Of a stretch of 64,000 bases of DNA, positions 47,823 through 56,130 are shown piece after piece. The DNA comes from Gluconobacter albidus (GTDB taxonomy: Bacteria > Pseudomonadota > Alphaproteobacteria > Acetobacterales > Acetobacteraceae). A model generated the notes under the pieces. It ran no database searches. It saw only the letters and a program-made list of their open reading frames with translations, and was not told where the DNA came from. The stretch is from contig NZ_BEWL01000001.1 in NCBI RefSeq assembly GCF_002723915.1, positions 434,001 to 498,000 of the forward strand. Reading direction: 5' to 3'. The first letter of the stretch is position 1; each line of letters opens with the position of its first letter. A program made the position numbers and the translations under genes.

Positions 47823-48026
47823 GTGCCGCTTGCCTTCATTTACGCCATCATTCTCGTCATACTTGGCGTCCTGCGCCTGCTGATGCCCGAAACACACGGC
47901 CTGATGATGGTTCTAGCCAAAGTCAGCGCGACCTGTCTGGTCATCTCGGCCCTCATAGACCTGTGGATGATGCGTGAGGGCAAGCCTCCCCCGTCCCTGA
48001 CCGAGGCCTCCTTCACAACAGACTGA
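47823..48026 (+). CDS. Small two-helix membrane protein, unknown
   Basis: A 67-residue hydrophobic protein starting at GTG 47823 with GGAGA upstream. Two membrane helices (FIYAIILVILGVLRLLM and LMMVLAKVSATCLVISALIDLWMM) with a short loop and a polar tail (EGKPPPSLTEASFTTD). No family recognised. Its 3' end overlaps the convergent MAPEG gene by 14 bases. Confidence 0.6.
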   Translation: MPLAFIYAIILVILGVLRLLMPETHGLMMVLAKVSATCLVISALIDLWMMREGKPPPSLTEASFTTD

Positions 48027-48402
48027 TCAGCACAAGCATCAAACCAGCCATTGAAATGCCCCAGATCAGACTGCGGATCGCACCCCATCCCAAGGCATAG
48101 GCCGGGATATAGATCGCCCGCATCAGAAAATAGATCCCGGCCCCCCAGCCCGTCAGCGGGCTGTAACGGCCCGAGACCCAGGACAGCAGGACAGCGCCGA
48201 TGAAAATCGGTAGCGTCTCCGCCAGATTGGCCTGCGCACGTTTCAGCCGCGCCGCCATCCCGGTGTAACGGGGAGGTTCCCCGTCACGGTTGCTGCTCGC
48301 CCATTGCAGCCCGTCCTGCTGGCGGCAGGCGGCAGCGGTCAGGAAGAGCTGAACGAACGCCAGCACCAGTGTCCATCCAAGCCAGACAAGACCGAGCGGC
48401 AT
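48013..48402 (-). CDS. MAPEG family membrane protein
   Basis: A 129-residue protein with four membrane helices, starting MPLGLVWLGWTLVLAFVQLFLTAAACRQQ. The family pattern N-x-E-x-x-P is present as QANLAETLPIFIGAVLL, and ERAQANLxEtLPxF and IYFLMRAIYIPAYALGWGAIRSLIWG are typical. MAPEG members are glutathione- or lipid-peroxide-related enzymes in eukaryotes; bacterial roles are largely unproven. It ends by overlapping a small membrane-protein gene convergent with it. Confidence 0.85.
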   Translation of the reverse strand: MPLGLVWLGWTLVLAFVQLFLTAAACRQQDGLQWASSNRDGEPPRYTGMAARLKRAQANLAETLPIFIGAVLLSWVSGRYSPLTGWGAGIYFLMRAIYIPAYALGWGAIRSLIWGISMAGLMLVLISLL

Positions 48403-48429
48403 GGGCGTTTCTCCGGGAAATCCTGAAAA

Positions 48430-49269
48430 TCAGGAAAATGTTTCAGATGTGCCCATTCCCCCTGCACGCAGGTCGGCAGCAGCCTCCTTAACGGCCAGCC
48501 CATGGGTGCGTTCCAGACGACGGATTGTGAAATGGGCCCGCGCCAGCGCCCGGTAATGCGCCAGAAATGCCGTGTTGAGCGACGCCCCGCACAAAGCCCC
48601 CGCCACCGGCACCATCTGCAACGCGAACTTGCGCGACAGGCCGATTCCGTAATGCGACGCCACTTCCGCCATCAGCATCACGATGGGGCGTCCCCGCAGC
48701 AGCGCACGCGCCGAGAAGAAACCCAGTTCACCTTCCTCGTCGCTCTGACGCGCCGGGAAACTACGCAGCGCAAAGACTTCCAGACACGCCCGGCGCGTAT
48801 CCTCGTTGCGCAGATCCTCGCCTTCCTCGCGGGCGATGCGGGCGATTTCGCGCATGATGGCCAGCGTCGTGAAGCCGACATCCGGCGCAAGACCAAAAAT
48901 CCCCCCGAAACCGCCCAGCGCACCTGAGACGGCAACCGCGGCCTGCCCCAGGTTCTCACGCATGGGATCACGCGGGGCGGGCGCATCGTTGTCGATACCC
49001 AGAACAGCCACGCGGAACGCACGTTCGATGGCCATTTCCGCCGTCTTGTGGAATTTTTCCTGCACCGCCGGGGCCAGTCCGAGTCCCTGCATGCCGAGTC
49101 GCGTGGCCTGTCCGACCGCGCCGCCCATCAGGTCGGCCAGCCGCACGAGAACCCCACGGCCCTGCTCCACCTTTTCAAGGACCGACTGAAGCTGTGCCAG
49201 GGAATCCCCGTCCAGCGCCGCCGAGGCGAATTTGCTGGTCGGAAGCTGCGTGTCATTCACTGAGGTCAT
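48430..49269 (-). CDS. EcsC family protein
   Basis: A 279-residue protein of the EcsC family, known from the Bacillus ABC transporter EcsABC region but of unclear activity. Family marks are LAPAVQEKFHKTAEMAIERAFRVAVLGI, AVSGALGGFGGIFGLAPDVGFTTLAIMREIARIAREEGEDL and LRSFPARQSDEEGELGFFSARALLRG. Two hydrophobic stretches suggest membrane association. ATG 49269 is chosen, AGGAG lying eleven bases upstream; a TTG at 49278 in frame is too close to it. It lies 27 bases before the MAPEG gene on the same strand. Confidence 0.85.
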   Translation of the reverse strand: MTSVNDTQLPTSKFASAALDGDSLAQLQSVLEKVEQGRGVLVRLADLMGGAVGQATRLGMQGLGLAPAVQEKFHKTAEMAIERAFRVAVLGIDNDAPAPRDPMRENLGQAAVAVSGALGGFGGIFGLAPDVGFTTLAIMREIARIAREEGEDLRNEDTRRACLEVFALRSFPARQSDEEGELGFFSARALLRGRPIVMLMAEVASHYGIGLSRKFALQMVPVAGALCGASLNTAFLAHYRALARAHFTIRRLERTHGLAVKEAAADLRAGGMGTSETFS

Positions 49270-49423
49270 GACGATCAAAACTCCTGTTCGTAAGACCCGA
49301 AACCGTTTACCGGATAGCAGGTTTCATATCCTAACATGGCACCATCATGGGGATATCGGCGCCATAAGACTACCCGGGCCAACTATCCGGACGAGCACCG
49401 TCGGGGTGAGGAGAATTATACCA

Positions 49424-49942
49424 ATGACCGCATTATCGCGCTGGATCCTGTCTGCTCCGCTGGCCGTCAGCCTCCTCGTTCCGGCCGCTTCCCCGGCTTT
49501 TGCCGCCCAGGCCCACCCCCGCCATCATGCCTCTCACGGGACGGCCAACCTGCCGCAGATGGGGCCGACTGCCGGACAGATCGTCGGCGCACCGGCAAAG
49601 CCGCTGACCCCGGCCCAGCAGGCTGCGCTCCCCGATGAAGGCGCCCCGCCTCCCCCGCATGGCTATACGGAAGTGGAAGACTCGGAAACCGCCCTCGCCA
49701 GCTACAGCGACCGGGTGCGGACGCATCTGCCGGTCGGCATGCCAGGCCCGAACGCGCAGCAGAAAACCAACGGCCCCAACAACCTGCCGTCCCATTTCTC
49801 CCTGTTCGGCATGCCGGTGAAGTTCAACGCGCCCGTGCAGTCCCCTTATGAAGATGAAGATTCACCGACGAGCTATGCCGGTCATCCGGTCAATGGCCAG
49901 ACGAATATCCTCGTGAACGGCGACGCCTCTCCCATTCATTAA
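49424..49942 (+). CDS. Exported protein of unknown function
   Basis: A 172-residue exported protein. Signal peptide (MTALSRWILSAPLAVSLLVP to about residue 28, FAAQA), then a His-rich stretch (HPRHHASHGT), an unstructured Pro/Ala/Gly region, and a C-terminal part with LPSHFSLFGMPVKFNAPVQSPYEDEDSPTSYAGHPVNG. No enzymatic motif. GAGGAG lies ten bases before ATG 49424. The 3' end overlaps the convergent EVE gene by four bases. The promoter is probably in 49279-49423. Confidence 0.7.
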   Translation: MTALSRWILSAPLAVSLLVPAASPAFAAQAHPRHHASHGTANLPQMGPTAGQIVGAPAKPLTPAQQAALPDEGAPPPPHGYTEVEDSETALASYSDRVRTHLPVGMPGPNAQQKTNGPNNLPSHFSLFGMPVKFNAPVQSPYEDEDSPTSYAGHPVNGQTNILVNGDASPIH

Positions 49943-50358
49943 GAAAGACGCACCCACTCCCCGATCTGCGTCAGGTGACGGAACTCCTCCTCCGTCACCG
50001 GTGCTACGGACAGTCTGGACTGTTTGAGCAGTGCCATGTCCGCCAGAGCCGGGTCAGCCTTGATCTCGGCGAGGCTCACGGGACGGGTTAAAGCCCCCAT
50101 CACCTTCACATCCACACAGACCCAGCGCGGATCATCCGCAGTCGGGTCCGGATAGGCCTCCCGCACGACTTGCACCACGCCCACAATCCGTTTTTCGCTG
50201 ACGGAATGATAGAAAAACGCCAGATCGCCGTTTTTCATGGCCGAGAGGTTGTTGCGCGCCTGATAGTTGCGCACCCCCGTCCACGGCTCGACGCCGTTCT
50301 GGACCTGCTGCGCCCACGAGAACGCCTCGGGTTCCGATTTCACCAGCCAGAAAGCCAT
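49939..50358 (-). CDS. EVE domain protein
   Basis: A 139-residue protein of the EVE/PUA-like fold (related to thymocyte nuclear protein 1), which binds modified bases in DNA or RNA in studied members. N-terminal MAFWLVKSEPEAFSWAQQ with W-x-x-KSEP is the family signature, followed by VRNYQARNNLSAMKNGDLAFFYHSVSEK, VVQVVREAYPDPTADDPRWVCVDVK and LKQSRLSVAPVTEEEF. EVE domains occur alone or in defence proteins; here it stands alone, divergent from the ccm cluster. Confidence 0.9.
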   Translation of the reverse strand: MAFWLVKSEPEAFSWAQQVQNGVEPWTGVRNYQARNNLSAMKNGDLAFFYHSVSEKRIVGVVQVVREAYPDPTADDPRWVCVDVKVMGALTRPVSLAEIKADPALADMALLKQSRLSVAPVTEEEFRHLTQIGEWVRLS

Positions 50359-50484
50359 CTCTCACTCCCGCCACAAAGGCCATCCCAAGAGCCACCTCGG
50401 GGCCGCCCTGGGGCATTTAGCGCTCAATTCCGTGAAACGTGATAACAGTGATCGGAACAATGGGACAACGCGCCTCTTCCGAAT

Positions 50485-51330
50485 ATGATTGCTTCGGACT
50501 ATTTCAATGGGGAACCTGTCGCGGGAAACCCATCGCCGCGTTGCCACTCTGCCGAGGTCCGTGTCCCAGTGCGCCCTACCCCCAACCTGCTCCATCGCTA
50601 TGCCAATCCGGGGCAGTTCCTGCGTCTGGCGCGCACGCTGCTGCCTTGGCTGACGGCTGGCGCGATCGTGTTTCTCGTGGTCGGCGTCATCTGGGGGCTG
50701 TTCATCGCCCCGGCCGACTGGCAGCAGGGCGACACCGTGCGCATCATGTATGTGCATGTTCCGATGGCCTGGCTGGCATCGTCCTGCTACCTCGGGCTTG
50801 CAGCCTGCGGCGTGCTTTCGCTGGTCTGGCGACACCCGCTGGCCGATCTGGCCGCCATTGAAATCGGACCCGTCGGCGCCTGCGCCGCCGCTTTGTGCCT
50901 GATTACGGGCTCGCTGTGGGGTGAGCCGATGTGGGGCACCTGGTGGGTCTGGGACGCGCGCCTGACCTCCATGCTGGTGCTGTTCTTCCTGTATCTCGGC
51001 CATATCGCCCTGATCCGCGCCTTCGATGAGCCTGCTCGCGGCCAGCGCGCCGCCGCGATCCTCGCTCTGGCCGGCGTCATCGACCTTCCGATCATCAAGT
51101 TCAGCGTCCAGTGGTGGAACACCCTGCACCAGCCCGACAGCATCACCCTGACCGGCGCCCCCACCATGTCCATGATGATGCTCTGGCCGCTGCTGATCTG
51201 CACGATCGGCTTCACACTCGGTGTTGCGGCCGTCATTTTCACCCGGCTCAGCGCCGCCATCCATGAAAGCCGCGCACGCCAGATGATGGCCCGTTCGCGT
51301 CTCGACCGCAGGGACAGTCAAGCAGCATGA
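50485..51330 (+). CDS. ccmC: Haem exporter CcmC
   Basis: A 281-residue integral membrane protein with six helices that loads haem onto CcmE in cytochrome c maturation. The haem-binding tryptophan-rich periplasmic motif is WGTWWVWDARL, flanked by conserved His (VHVPMAWLASS; FSVQWWNTLHQP). The cluster order ccmC-D-E-F-G-H-I agrees. The start is uncertain: ATG 50485 begins a non-homologous N-terminal stretch, while GTG 50569 (MRPTPNLLHRYANPG) gives the usual length and has GAGG upstream. ccmA and ccmB, usually next, are absent here. Confidence 0.92.
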   Translation: MIASDYFNGEPVAGNPSPRCHSAEVRVPVRPTPNLLHRYANPGQFLRLARTLLPWLTAGAIVFLVVGVIWGLFIAPADWQQGDTVRIMYVHVPMAWLASSCYLGLAACGVLSLVWRHPLADLAAIEIGPVGACAAALCLITGSLWGEPMWGTWWVWDARLTSMLVLFFLYLGHIALIRAFDEPARGQRAAAILALAGVIDLPIIKFSVQWWNTLHQPDSITLTGAPTMSMMMLWPLLICTIGFTLGVAAVIFTRLSAAIHESRARQMMARSRLDRRDSQAA

Positions 51331-51494
51331 TGCATCTCCCGAACCACTGGCCGTATATCGCGGCCTCCTATGCCCTGACACTGGGCTGCTCCCTTGTCCT
51401 CGGTGTTGGTGCCGCCCTGCGCCTTCGGAAGTCCAAGGCCCGTCTGGCCGCCGTCGAAGGCCATGCCCGCCGTCGTGAAAGGTCAGCCTCATGA
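51327..51494 (+). CDS. ccmD: Small haem-exporter protein CcmD
   Basis: A 55-residue protein, too short for many gene finders. One membrane helix (YIAASYALTLGCSLVLGVGA), then a basic, helical tail (LRKSKARLAAVEGHARRRE). CcmD helps release holo-CcmE from CcmABC. ATG 51327 overlaps the ccmC stop, and its TGA overlaps ccmE (ATGA). Confidence 0.88.
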   Translation: MMHLPNHWPYIAASYALTLGCSLVLGVGAALRLRKSKARLAAVEGHARRRERSAS

Positions 51495-51994
51495 CCCGCA
51501 AGACCCGTCGTCTCTGGATCGTCATTGCCTGTCTGGCCTGTGTCGGCTCGGCCGCCGCCCTGACGCTGCGGGCCTTTTCGTCCAACATCGTCTTTTTCAT
51601 GGCGCCGTCGCAGGTGAAGGCCAGTCCGCCCTCACCCGATCGCACCATCCGCCTCGGCGGCATGGTCATGGCCGGCAGCCTGCATCGCATCAACGAAAAC
51701 GGCACCCCCGTGAACGCCTTTCAGGTGACGGACGGACAGGCTGCGGTCGAGGTCCATTACACCGGAATCCTCCCTGACCTGTTCCGCGAAGGACAGAGCG
51801 TTGTCGCCCTCGGCACCGTCCAGAAAGACGGTGGTTTCACCGCCAGCGAAGTCCTCGCCAAGCATGACGAGACCTACATGCCCAAGGAAGTCGCGGACGA
51901 ACTCAAGCGTACCGGCAAATGGGACCCGCGCTTCGGCAAAGCGCCGGACGCGTCGAGCTGGGACACCATGACCGCAAAGAAAGCAGGGGGCTGA
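51491..51994 (+). CDS. ccmE: Periplasmic haem chaperone CcmE
   Basis: A 167-residue periplasmic haem chaperone tethered by one N-terminal helix (LWIVIACLACVGSAAALTL). It binds haem covalently through His and passes it to CcmF. The haem-binding His is in VLAKHDETYMP, the family's HxxxY motif, with IRLGGMVMAGSLHR and LPDLFREGQSVVALG of the OB fold. The C-terminal extension ends in KKAGG. It overlaps ccmD and precedes ccmF by seven bases. Confidence 0.95.
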   Translation: MTRKTRRLWIVIACLACVGSAAALTLRAFSSNIVFFMAPSQVKASPPSPDRTIRLGGMVMAGSLHRINENGTPVNAFQVTDGQAAVEVHYTGILPDLFREGQSVVALGTVQKDGGFTASEVLAKHDETYMPKEVADELKRTGKWDPRFGKAPDASSWDTMTAKKAGG

Positions 51995-52001
51995 TCGCCT
52001 G

Positions 52002-53981
52002 ATGTTCGGACCAGAACAGGGCCATTTCGCCCTGGCCCTCGCCTGCGTGCTCGCCCTCGTGCAGTTCGCCGTCCCGCTCTGGGGCGCCAGCCGCCGCGAC
52101 GCGCGCCTCGTGGGGCTTGCGCCCTATCTCGCGGTCTCGCAGTTGCTTGCGCTGGGCTATTCGTTCCTGTGCCTCGTAATGTGCGCCGTCAGCGACGATT
52201 TCTCGGTCCAGAACGTCGCGGCAAACTCCGCCGTCTCCAAGCCGCTGCTGTATAAAATCACGGGCGTCTGGGGAAACCATGAAGGCTCCGTGCTGCTCTG
52301 GACGTTGATCCTCGCCGTCTGCGGCGGTGCGGTATCCCTGTTCGGCCGCAACCTGCCGGACATTCTGCGCGGGCGCGTTCTGGCCATTCTCGGAGGCGTC
52401 TCCGCCGGATTCCAGATGTTCTGCCTCCTGACGTCAGATCCATTTGAGCGCGTCTTCCCCGCTCCGATGGACGGTCAGGGCATGAACCCGCTCCTTCAGG
52501 ACCCGGGCCTCGCCTTCCATCCACCCATTCTCTACACCGGCTATGTCGGTTTCGCCGTTCCCTTCGCCTTCGCCGTCGCCGCCCTGATCGAAGGCCGTGT
52601 CGATGCCGCATGGGGCCGCTGGGTCCGTCCCTGGGCCGTGGCCGCCTGGTGCTTCCTGACCTGTGGCATCGCACTCGGTTCGTGGTGGTCCTATTATGTG
52701 CTGGGCTGGGGCGGCTACTGGTTCTGGGACCCGGTGGAAAACGCCTCCCTCATTCCCTGGCTGACAGGCACGGCCCTCGTGCATTCCGCCATCGTCGTGG
52801 AGAAGCGCGAAGGCCTGAAAATATGGACGGTCCTGCTCGCCATCGCGACCTTCTCATTCTCGCTGTCGGGCACGTTCCTCGTCCGCTCGGGCATTCTGAA
52901 CTCGGTCCATGCCTTCGCCAACGATCCCGCCCGCGGCGTGTTCATCCTCGCCCTGCTCGCCATCGTCATCGGCGGCTCGCTCGCTCTGTTTGCGTGGCGC
53001 GCGCCCTCCCTCACCTCGACCGGCCTCTTCTCGCCGGTCTCGCGTGAAGGCTCGCTGGTCCTGAACAACATCCTGCTGTGCTCGATCTGCGCCGTCGTCG
53101 TGACGGGCACGATGTACCCGCCCTTCATGCAGCTTCTGGCCGGGCGCACCATTTCCGTCGGCAAGCCGTTCTTTGACGCCGCCACGATCCCGCTGACCCT
53201 GCCGCTTCTGCTGGCCATGGGCATCGGCACCGCCCTGCCCTGGAAACGCGCGCAACTCGCCCGGACATTCTCGCATCTCTATGCCGCCGCCGGCATTGCC
53301 GCGATCGGGCTGGCCCTGTGCTTCTGGAAGCTTTCCGGCATCCTGCCCATCGCATGCGGCGCGCTGGCCGTCTGGGTCATCGCGGCTTCCGTGTCGGACG
53401 TGCTGCGCCGGATTGGCATCGGCCATACGTCCGCCCAGGGCGTATGGGAGCGCATGAAGAACCTGCCGCGTTCAAGCTGGGGTGCAGCACTCGCCCATAT
53501 CGGCGCAGGCATCACCATTTTGGGGCTGTGCGGCATGTCTCAGGCCGAGCACGCCATTGTCGAAGTCCATATCGGCGAAACGCGCTCTCTGGCCGGGGAC
53601 GACTGGACTCTTCTCGATGTGCACAACTATATCGGCCCGAACTACAAGGCCATGCAGGCCGACATCGCCATCCGTCACAACGGCAAACTCGTGACCATCC
53701 TGCATCCTGAAAAACGCGACTTCACGACGCAGAGCCAGACCACGACCGAAGTCGCCATCCACACCAATTTCATCACCGACCTGTACGGCGTGGTCGGTGA
53801 CCGGCACGGTACGGGCAAGGACACGACCTATGTCCTGCGCCTGCACCGCAATCCGCTCGCGCCCTGGATGTGGCTGGGCGGACTGGTCATGGCCATCGGC
53901 GGCGCATTCTCGCTCTCCGACCGCCGGATGCGGATCGGCGCCCCCAAGCGTGCCGCTGCCCGCAACATGGCCCGCGCCTGA
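52002..53981 (+). CDS. ccmF: Haem lyase component CcmF
   Basis: A 659-residue multi-spanning membrane protein (about 15 helices) that, with CcmH, ligates haem to apocytochrome c. The haem-handling tryptophan-rich motif is WGGYWFWDPVENASLIPWLTGTAL, preceded by GNHEGSVLLWTLI and HPPILYTGYVGFAVPFAFAVAAL. The C-terminal periplasmic domain includes EVHIGETRSLAGDDWTLLDVHNYIGPNYKAM. Length fits. Six to twelve bases separate it from ccmE and ccmG. Confidence 0.96.
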   Translation: MFGPEQGHFALALACVLALVQFAVPLWGASRRDARLVGLAPYLAVSQLLALGYSFLCLVMCAVSDDFSVQNVAANSAVSKPLLYKITGVWGNHEGSVLLWTLILAVCGGAVSLFGRNLPDILRGRVLAILGGVSAGFQMFCLLTSDPFERVFPAPMDGQGMNPLLQDPGLAFHPPILYTGYVGFAVPFAFAVAALIEGRVDAAWGRWVRPWAVAAWCFLTCGIALGSWWSYYVLGWGGYWFWDPVENASLIPWLTGTALVHSAIVVEKREGLKIWTVLLAIATFSFSLSGTFLVRSGILNSVHAFANDPARGVFILALLAIVIGGSLALFAWRAPSLTSTGLFSPVSREGSLVLNNILLCSICAVVVTGTMYPPFMQLLAGRTISVGKPFFDAATIPLTLPLLLAMGIGTALPWKRAQLARTFSHLYAAAGIAAIGLALCFWKLSGILPIACGALAVWVIAASVSDVLRRIGIGHTSAQGVWERMKNLPRSSWGAALAHIGAGITILGLCGMSQAEHAIVEVHIGETRSLAGDDWTLLDVHNYIGPNYKAMQADIAIRHNGKLVTILHPEKRDFTTQSQTTTEVAIHTNFITDLYGVVGDRHGTGKDTTYVLRLHRNPLAPWMWLGGLVMAIGGAFSLSDRRMRIGAPKRAAARNMARA

Positions 53982-53993
53982 GGAGAAACGGAC

Positions 53994-54548
53994 ATGAGCG
54001 TAACACGACGGGGCATCCTCACGGCCGTGCCCATTATCGGCGCAGGCGTTCTGGGCGTCGGGTTCTGGCGGATGCTGAGCGACATGCGCAGCGGCGCCTT
54101 CGACCCGCGCGCGATCAAGAACCCCAATGTCGGCAAACCCATCCCGAGCTTCGCCATGCCGGGCCTCCCCGGCCTTGGGGACGGCTTCACGGATGCCGAA
54201 CTCAAAGCCCAGCACCGCCCGGTTCTGGTCAATTTCTTCGCCTCATGGTGCATTCCCTGCGTGGCGGAAATGCCCGGCCTGCGCGCCATTTCGCGCAACA
54301 TGCCGATCTGGGGAATCGCCTATGAGGACAAGCCCGAAAACGCCAGTGCCTTCATCCAGCGCGACGGCTCGCCTTACGCCCGCGTCGCCTCAGACCGGCA
54401 TGGCCGCGTGGCCATCGACTGGGGCGTAACCGGCGTGCCCGAGAGCTTTCTGGTTGCCCCAGGCGGCCGCATCATCTGGCACGGCAGCGCTGCCCTCGAC
54501 CCGCAGATCTATGAGGCGGAAATCCGCCCAAGGCTGGCCGGATTATGA
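53994..54548 (+). CDS. ccmG: Thiol:disulfide interchange protein CcmG (DsbE)
   Basis: A 184-residue thioredoxin-like protein anchored in the inner membrane by one N-terminal helix (GILTAVPIIGAGVLGVGFW). It reduces the CxxCH of apocytochromes. The redox motif is NFFASWCIPCVAEMPGL. GVTGVPESFLVAPGGRIIW is the family's cis-Pro segment. GAGGAG precedes ATG 53994. Its stop overlaps the ccmH start. Confidence 0.95.
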   Translation: MSVTRRGILTAVPIIGAGVLGVGFWRMLSDMRSGAFDPRAIKNPNVGKPIPSFAMPGLPGLGDGFTDAELKAQHRPVLVNFFASWCIPCVAEMPGLRAISRNMPIWGIAYEDKPENASAFIQRDGSPYARVASDRHGRVAIDWGVTGVPESFLVAPGGRIIWHGSAALDPQIYEAEIRPRLAGL

Positions 54549-55015
54549 AGGCCTCCAGACGTTTTCCGGCCCTGCTGCTTGCGGTTGGCCTGATCGGCAG
54601 CGGCGTAGCCCTTGCCGTGGACGATCCCGCCGAAATGCTGTCCAACCCGGCGCAGGAAAAACGCGCCGAAGCCATCGGCGCCCATCTGCGCTGTCTGGTC
54701 TGTCAGAACGAGAGCATCGAGGACAGCAGCGCTCCCCTCGCCCGCGATCTGCGCAAGGTTGTCCGCGAACAGGTCGCGGCAGGCAAAAGCGATCAGCAGA
54801 TCATGGACTGGATGACCGAACGCTACGGCGAATTCATCCGTCTGGCCCCACAGTTTTCATGGTCCACCGCCCTGCTCTGGCTGATGCCGGCGCTCGCGCT
54901 GGTGGCCGGACTTGTCATTGCATGGCGTACGGCCAGACGCCGCGTCATCGCCACGCCTGCGCCGCTCACGGATGACGAGCGCGCGCGTCTGGATGCCCTT
55001 TCGGGCCGGGAGTAG
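54545..55015 (+). CDS. ccmH: Cytochrome c maturation protein CcmH
   Basis: A 156-residue membrane-anchored protein with a short periplasmic thiol domain. Signal-like helix (FPALLLAVGLIGSGVALAV), then LRCLVCQNESIEDSSAPLARDLRKVVREQVAAG with the CxxC that reacts with apocytochrome, WMTERYGEFIRL, and a C-terminal membrane helix (TALLWLMPALALVAGLVIAW). Standard length for CcmH/CycL. Confidence 0.95.
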   Translation: MKASRRFPALLLAVGLIGSGVALAVDDPAEMLSNPAQEKRAEAIGAHLRCLVCQNESIEDSSAPLARDLRKVVREQVAAGKSDQQIMDWMTERYGEFIRLAPQFSWSTALLWLMPALALVAGLVIAWRTARRRVIATPAPLTDDERARLDALSGRE

Positions 55016-55017
55016 TC

Positions 55018-55761
55018 TTGTTGTTCTGGTTGGGAATCCTGATTATCGCCGCGGTGGCCCTGTGCCCCGCATTTCTGGGCCTGCGGACCCTGCGTCGCCG
55101 CGTGAACGCCCGCGACTCTGCCCTGACGCTGTATCGTGGACAGCTTGGTGATCTGGAGCGCGACCACGCCCTCGCACTCATCAATGATGAAGAATACCAG
55201 GCCGCCCGCCTTGAAGTTCAGCGACGCCTTCTGGCCACTGACGGAGAAGCCGCCGTTGAGGATCTTTCGGCTGAACCCGCAAAGCGCAGCCAGATTCTTC
55301 CTGTTCTGGCGGTCGGACTTGGTATCCCGGTACTGGCTTTTGCGCTCTATATCGTTAATGGACACCCGTCCCTCCCGCCCCAGCCGCTGAGCGGGCGTCA
55401 GACGGGACCAGACGCGAAGGGTCTGGAAACAATCCACAAACTTCAGACCGAAGTCGCCATGATTCCTGCCACGTCATCGACTTATGCGACCGGACACTTC
55501 ATGTTAGGAGAGGTCGAGGCCAAGTCCGGTCTGACGGAAGATGCGATCCGGGACTGGAAAGCTGCCCTCGACGCCCATTTCGAGCCCGAGCTTGCCATTC
55601 GTCTCGCCGAGCTTGAAAGTCGTAACGGCAGCCATATTTCTGCCGAAAGCCTCGACCTCTATCGCCGCGCCCTGGCCGCGGCACCGGCCGATGCGCCCTG
55701 GCGTATGGCCGTGGAAGCCCGTATCGCGGTTGGCGAACATCAGGAGAATAACGGTCAGTGA
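55018..55761 (+). CDS. ccmI: Cytochrome c maturation protein CcmI
   Basis: A 247-residue protein with two membrane helices and a periplasmic TPR-like part. It brings apocytochrome c to CcmF-CcmH. N-terminal FWLGILIIAAVALCPAFLGLRTLRRR and RGQLGDLERDHALALINDEEYQAARLEVQRRLL are typical of CcmI; IHKLQTEVAMIPATSSTYATGHFMLGEVEAKSGLTEDAIRDWKAAL is the TPR. The start is a TTG at 55018, two bases after the ccmH stop. It is at the end of the ccm genes. Confidence 0.9.
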   Translation: MLFWLGILIIAAVALCPAFLGLRTLRRRVNARDSALTLYRGQLGDLERDHALALINDEEYQAARLEVQRRLLATDGEAAVEDLSAEPAKRSQILPVLAVGLGIPVLAFALYIVNGHPSLPPQPLSGRQTGPDAKGLETIHKLQTEVAMIPATSSTYATGHFMLGEVEAKSGLTEDAIRDWKAALDAHFEPELAIRLAELESRNGSHISAESLDLYRRALAAAPADAPWRMAVEARIAVGEHQENNGQ

Positions 55762-56039
55762 GAAAACCCGAAGCCAACGCCATCGCGCTGTGCCCCGTCT
55801 GTCGCAAACCCATGCGTCCGACATCGGAGAAATGCCCACATTGCGGTGCTGAACGTCATTACGGCCCACGGCTCCTCGAATCCGCCGTCTGCGCCTTTGC
55901 CGGAATGGTCCTGCTTTCGGCGGTTTCCACCCTGCTCCTGCCGATTTCGCTCTGGACCATCATGTTCGCCGCCATCGGGCTGGTTGCTGGTTTTCTCTTT
56001 TCCCACAATCGTTTCAGCGGCGATCGCTGGCTGAAATAA
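55758..56039 (+). CDS. Zinc-ribbon membrane protein
   Basis: A 93-residue protein with an N-terminal zinc ribbon CPVCRKPMRPTSEKCPHCG (residues 12-30, four Cys in the CxxC...CxxC pattern) and two membrane helices (LLESAVCAFAGMVLLSAVSTLLL and LWTIMFAAIGLVAGFLF). GTG 55758 overlaps the ccmI stop (GTGA), making it the last gene of the ccm transcript. I do not recognise a family; the link to cytochrome c maturation is positional only. Confidence 0.65.
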   Translation: MRKPEANAIALCPVCRKPMRPTSEKCPHCGAERHYGPRLLESAVCAFAGMVLLSAVSTLLLPISLWTIMFAAIGLVAGFLFSHNRFSGDRWLK

Positions 56040-56106
56040 GGGCTCGGGATGCCCGGCGCGGTACGATCCGGCCATCCCGCTTCCGACACTCTTCCCGGAT
56101 CCGGAA

Positions 56107-56130
56107 CATTCCTGCTAATGGGCAGGAATG
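56107..56130 (+). other. Hairpin covering the start codon of the DMT gene
   Basis: CATTCCTGC (56107-56115) pairs perfectly with GCAGGAATG (56122-56130), which contains the ATG start (56128-56130) and the purine-rich AGGA before it, over a six-base loop TAATGG. It would hide the start from ribosomes. Confidence 0.6.
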
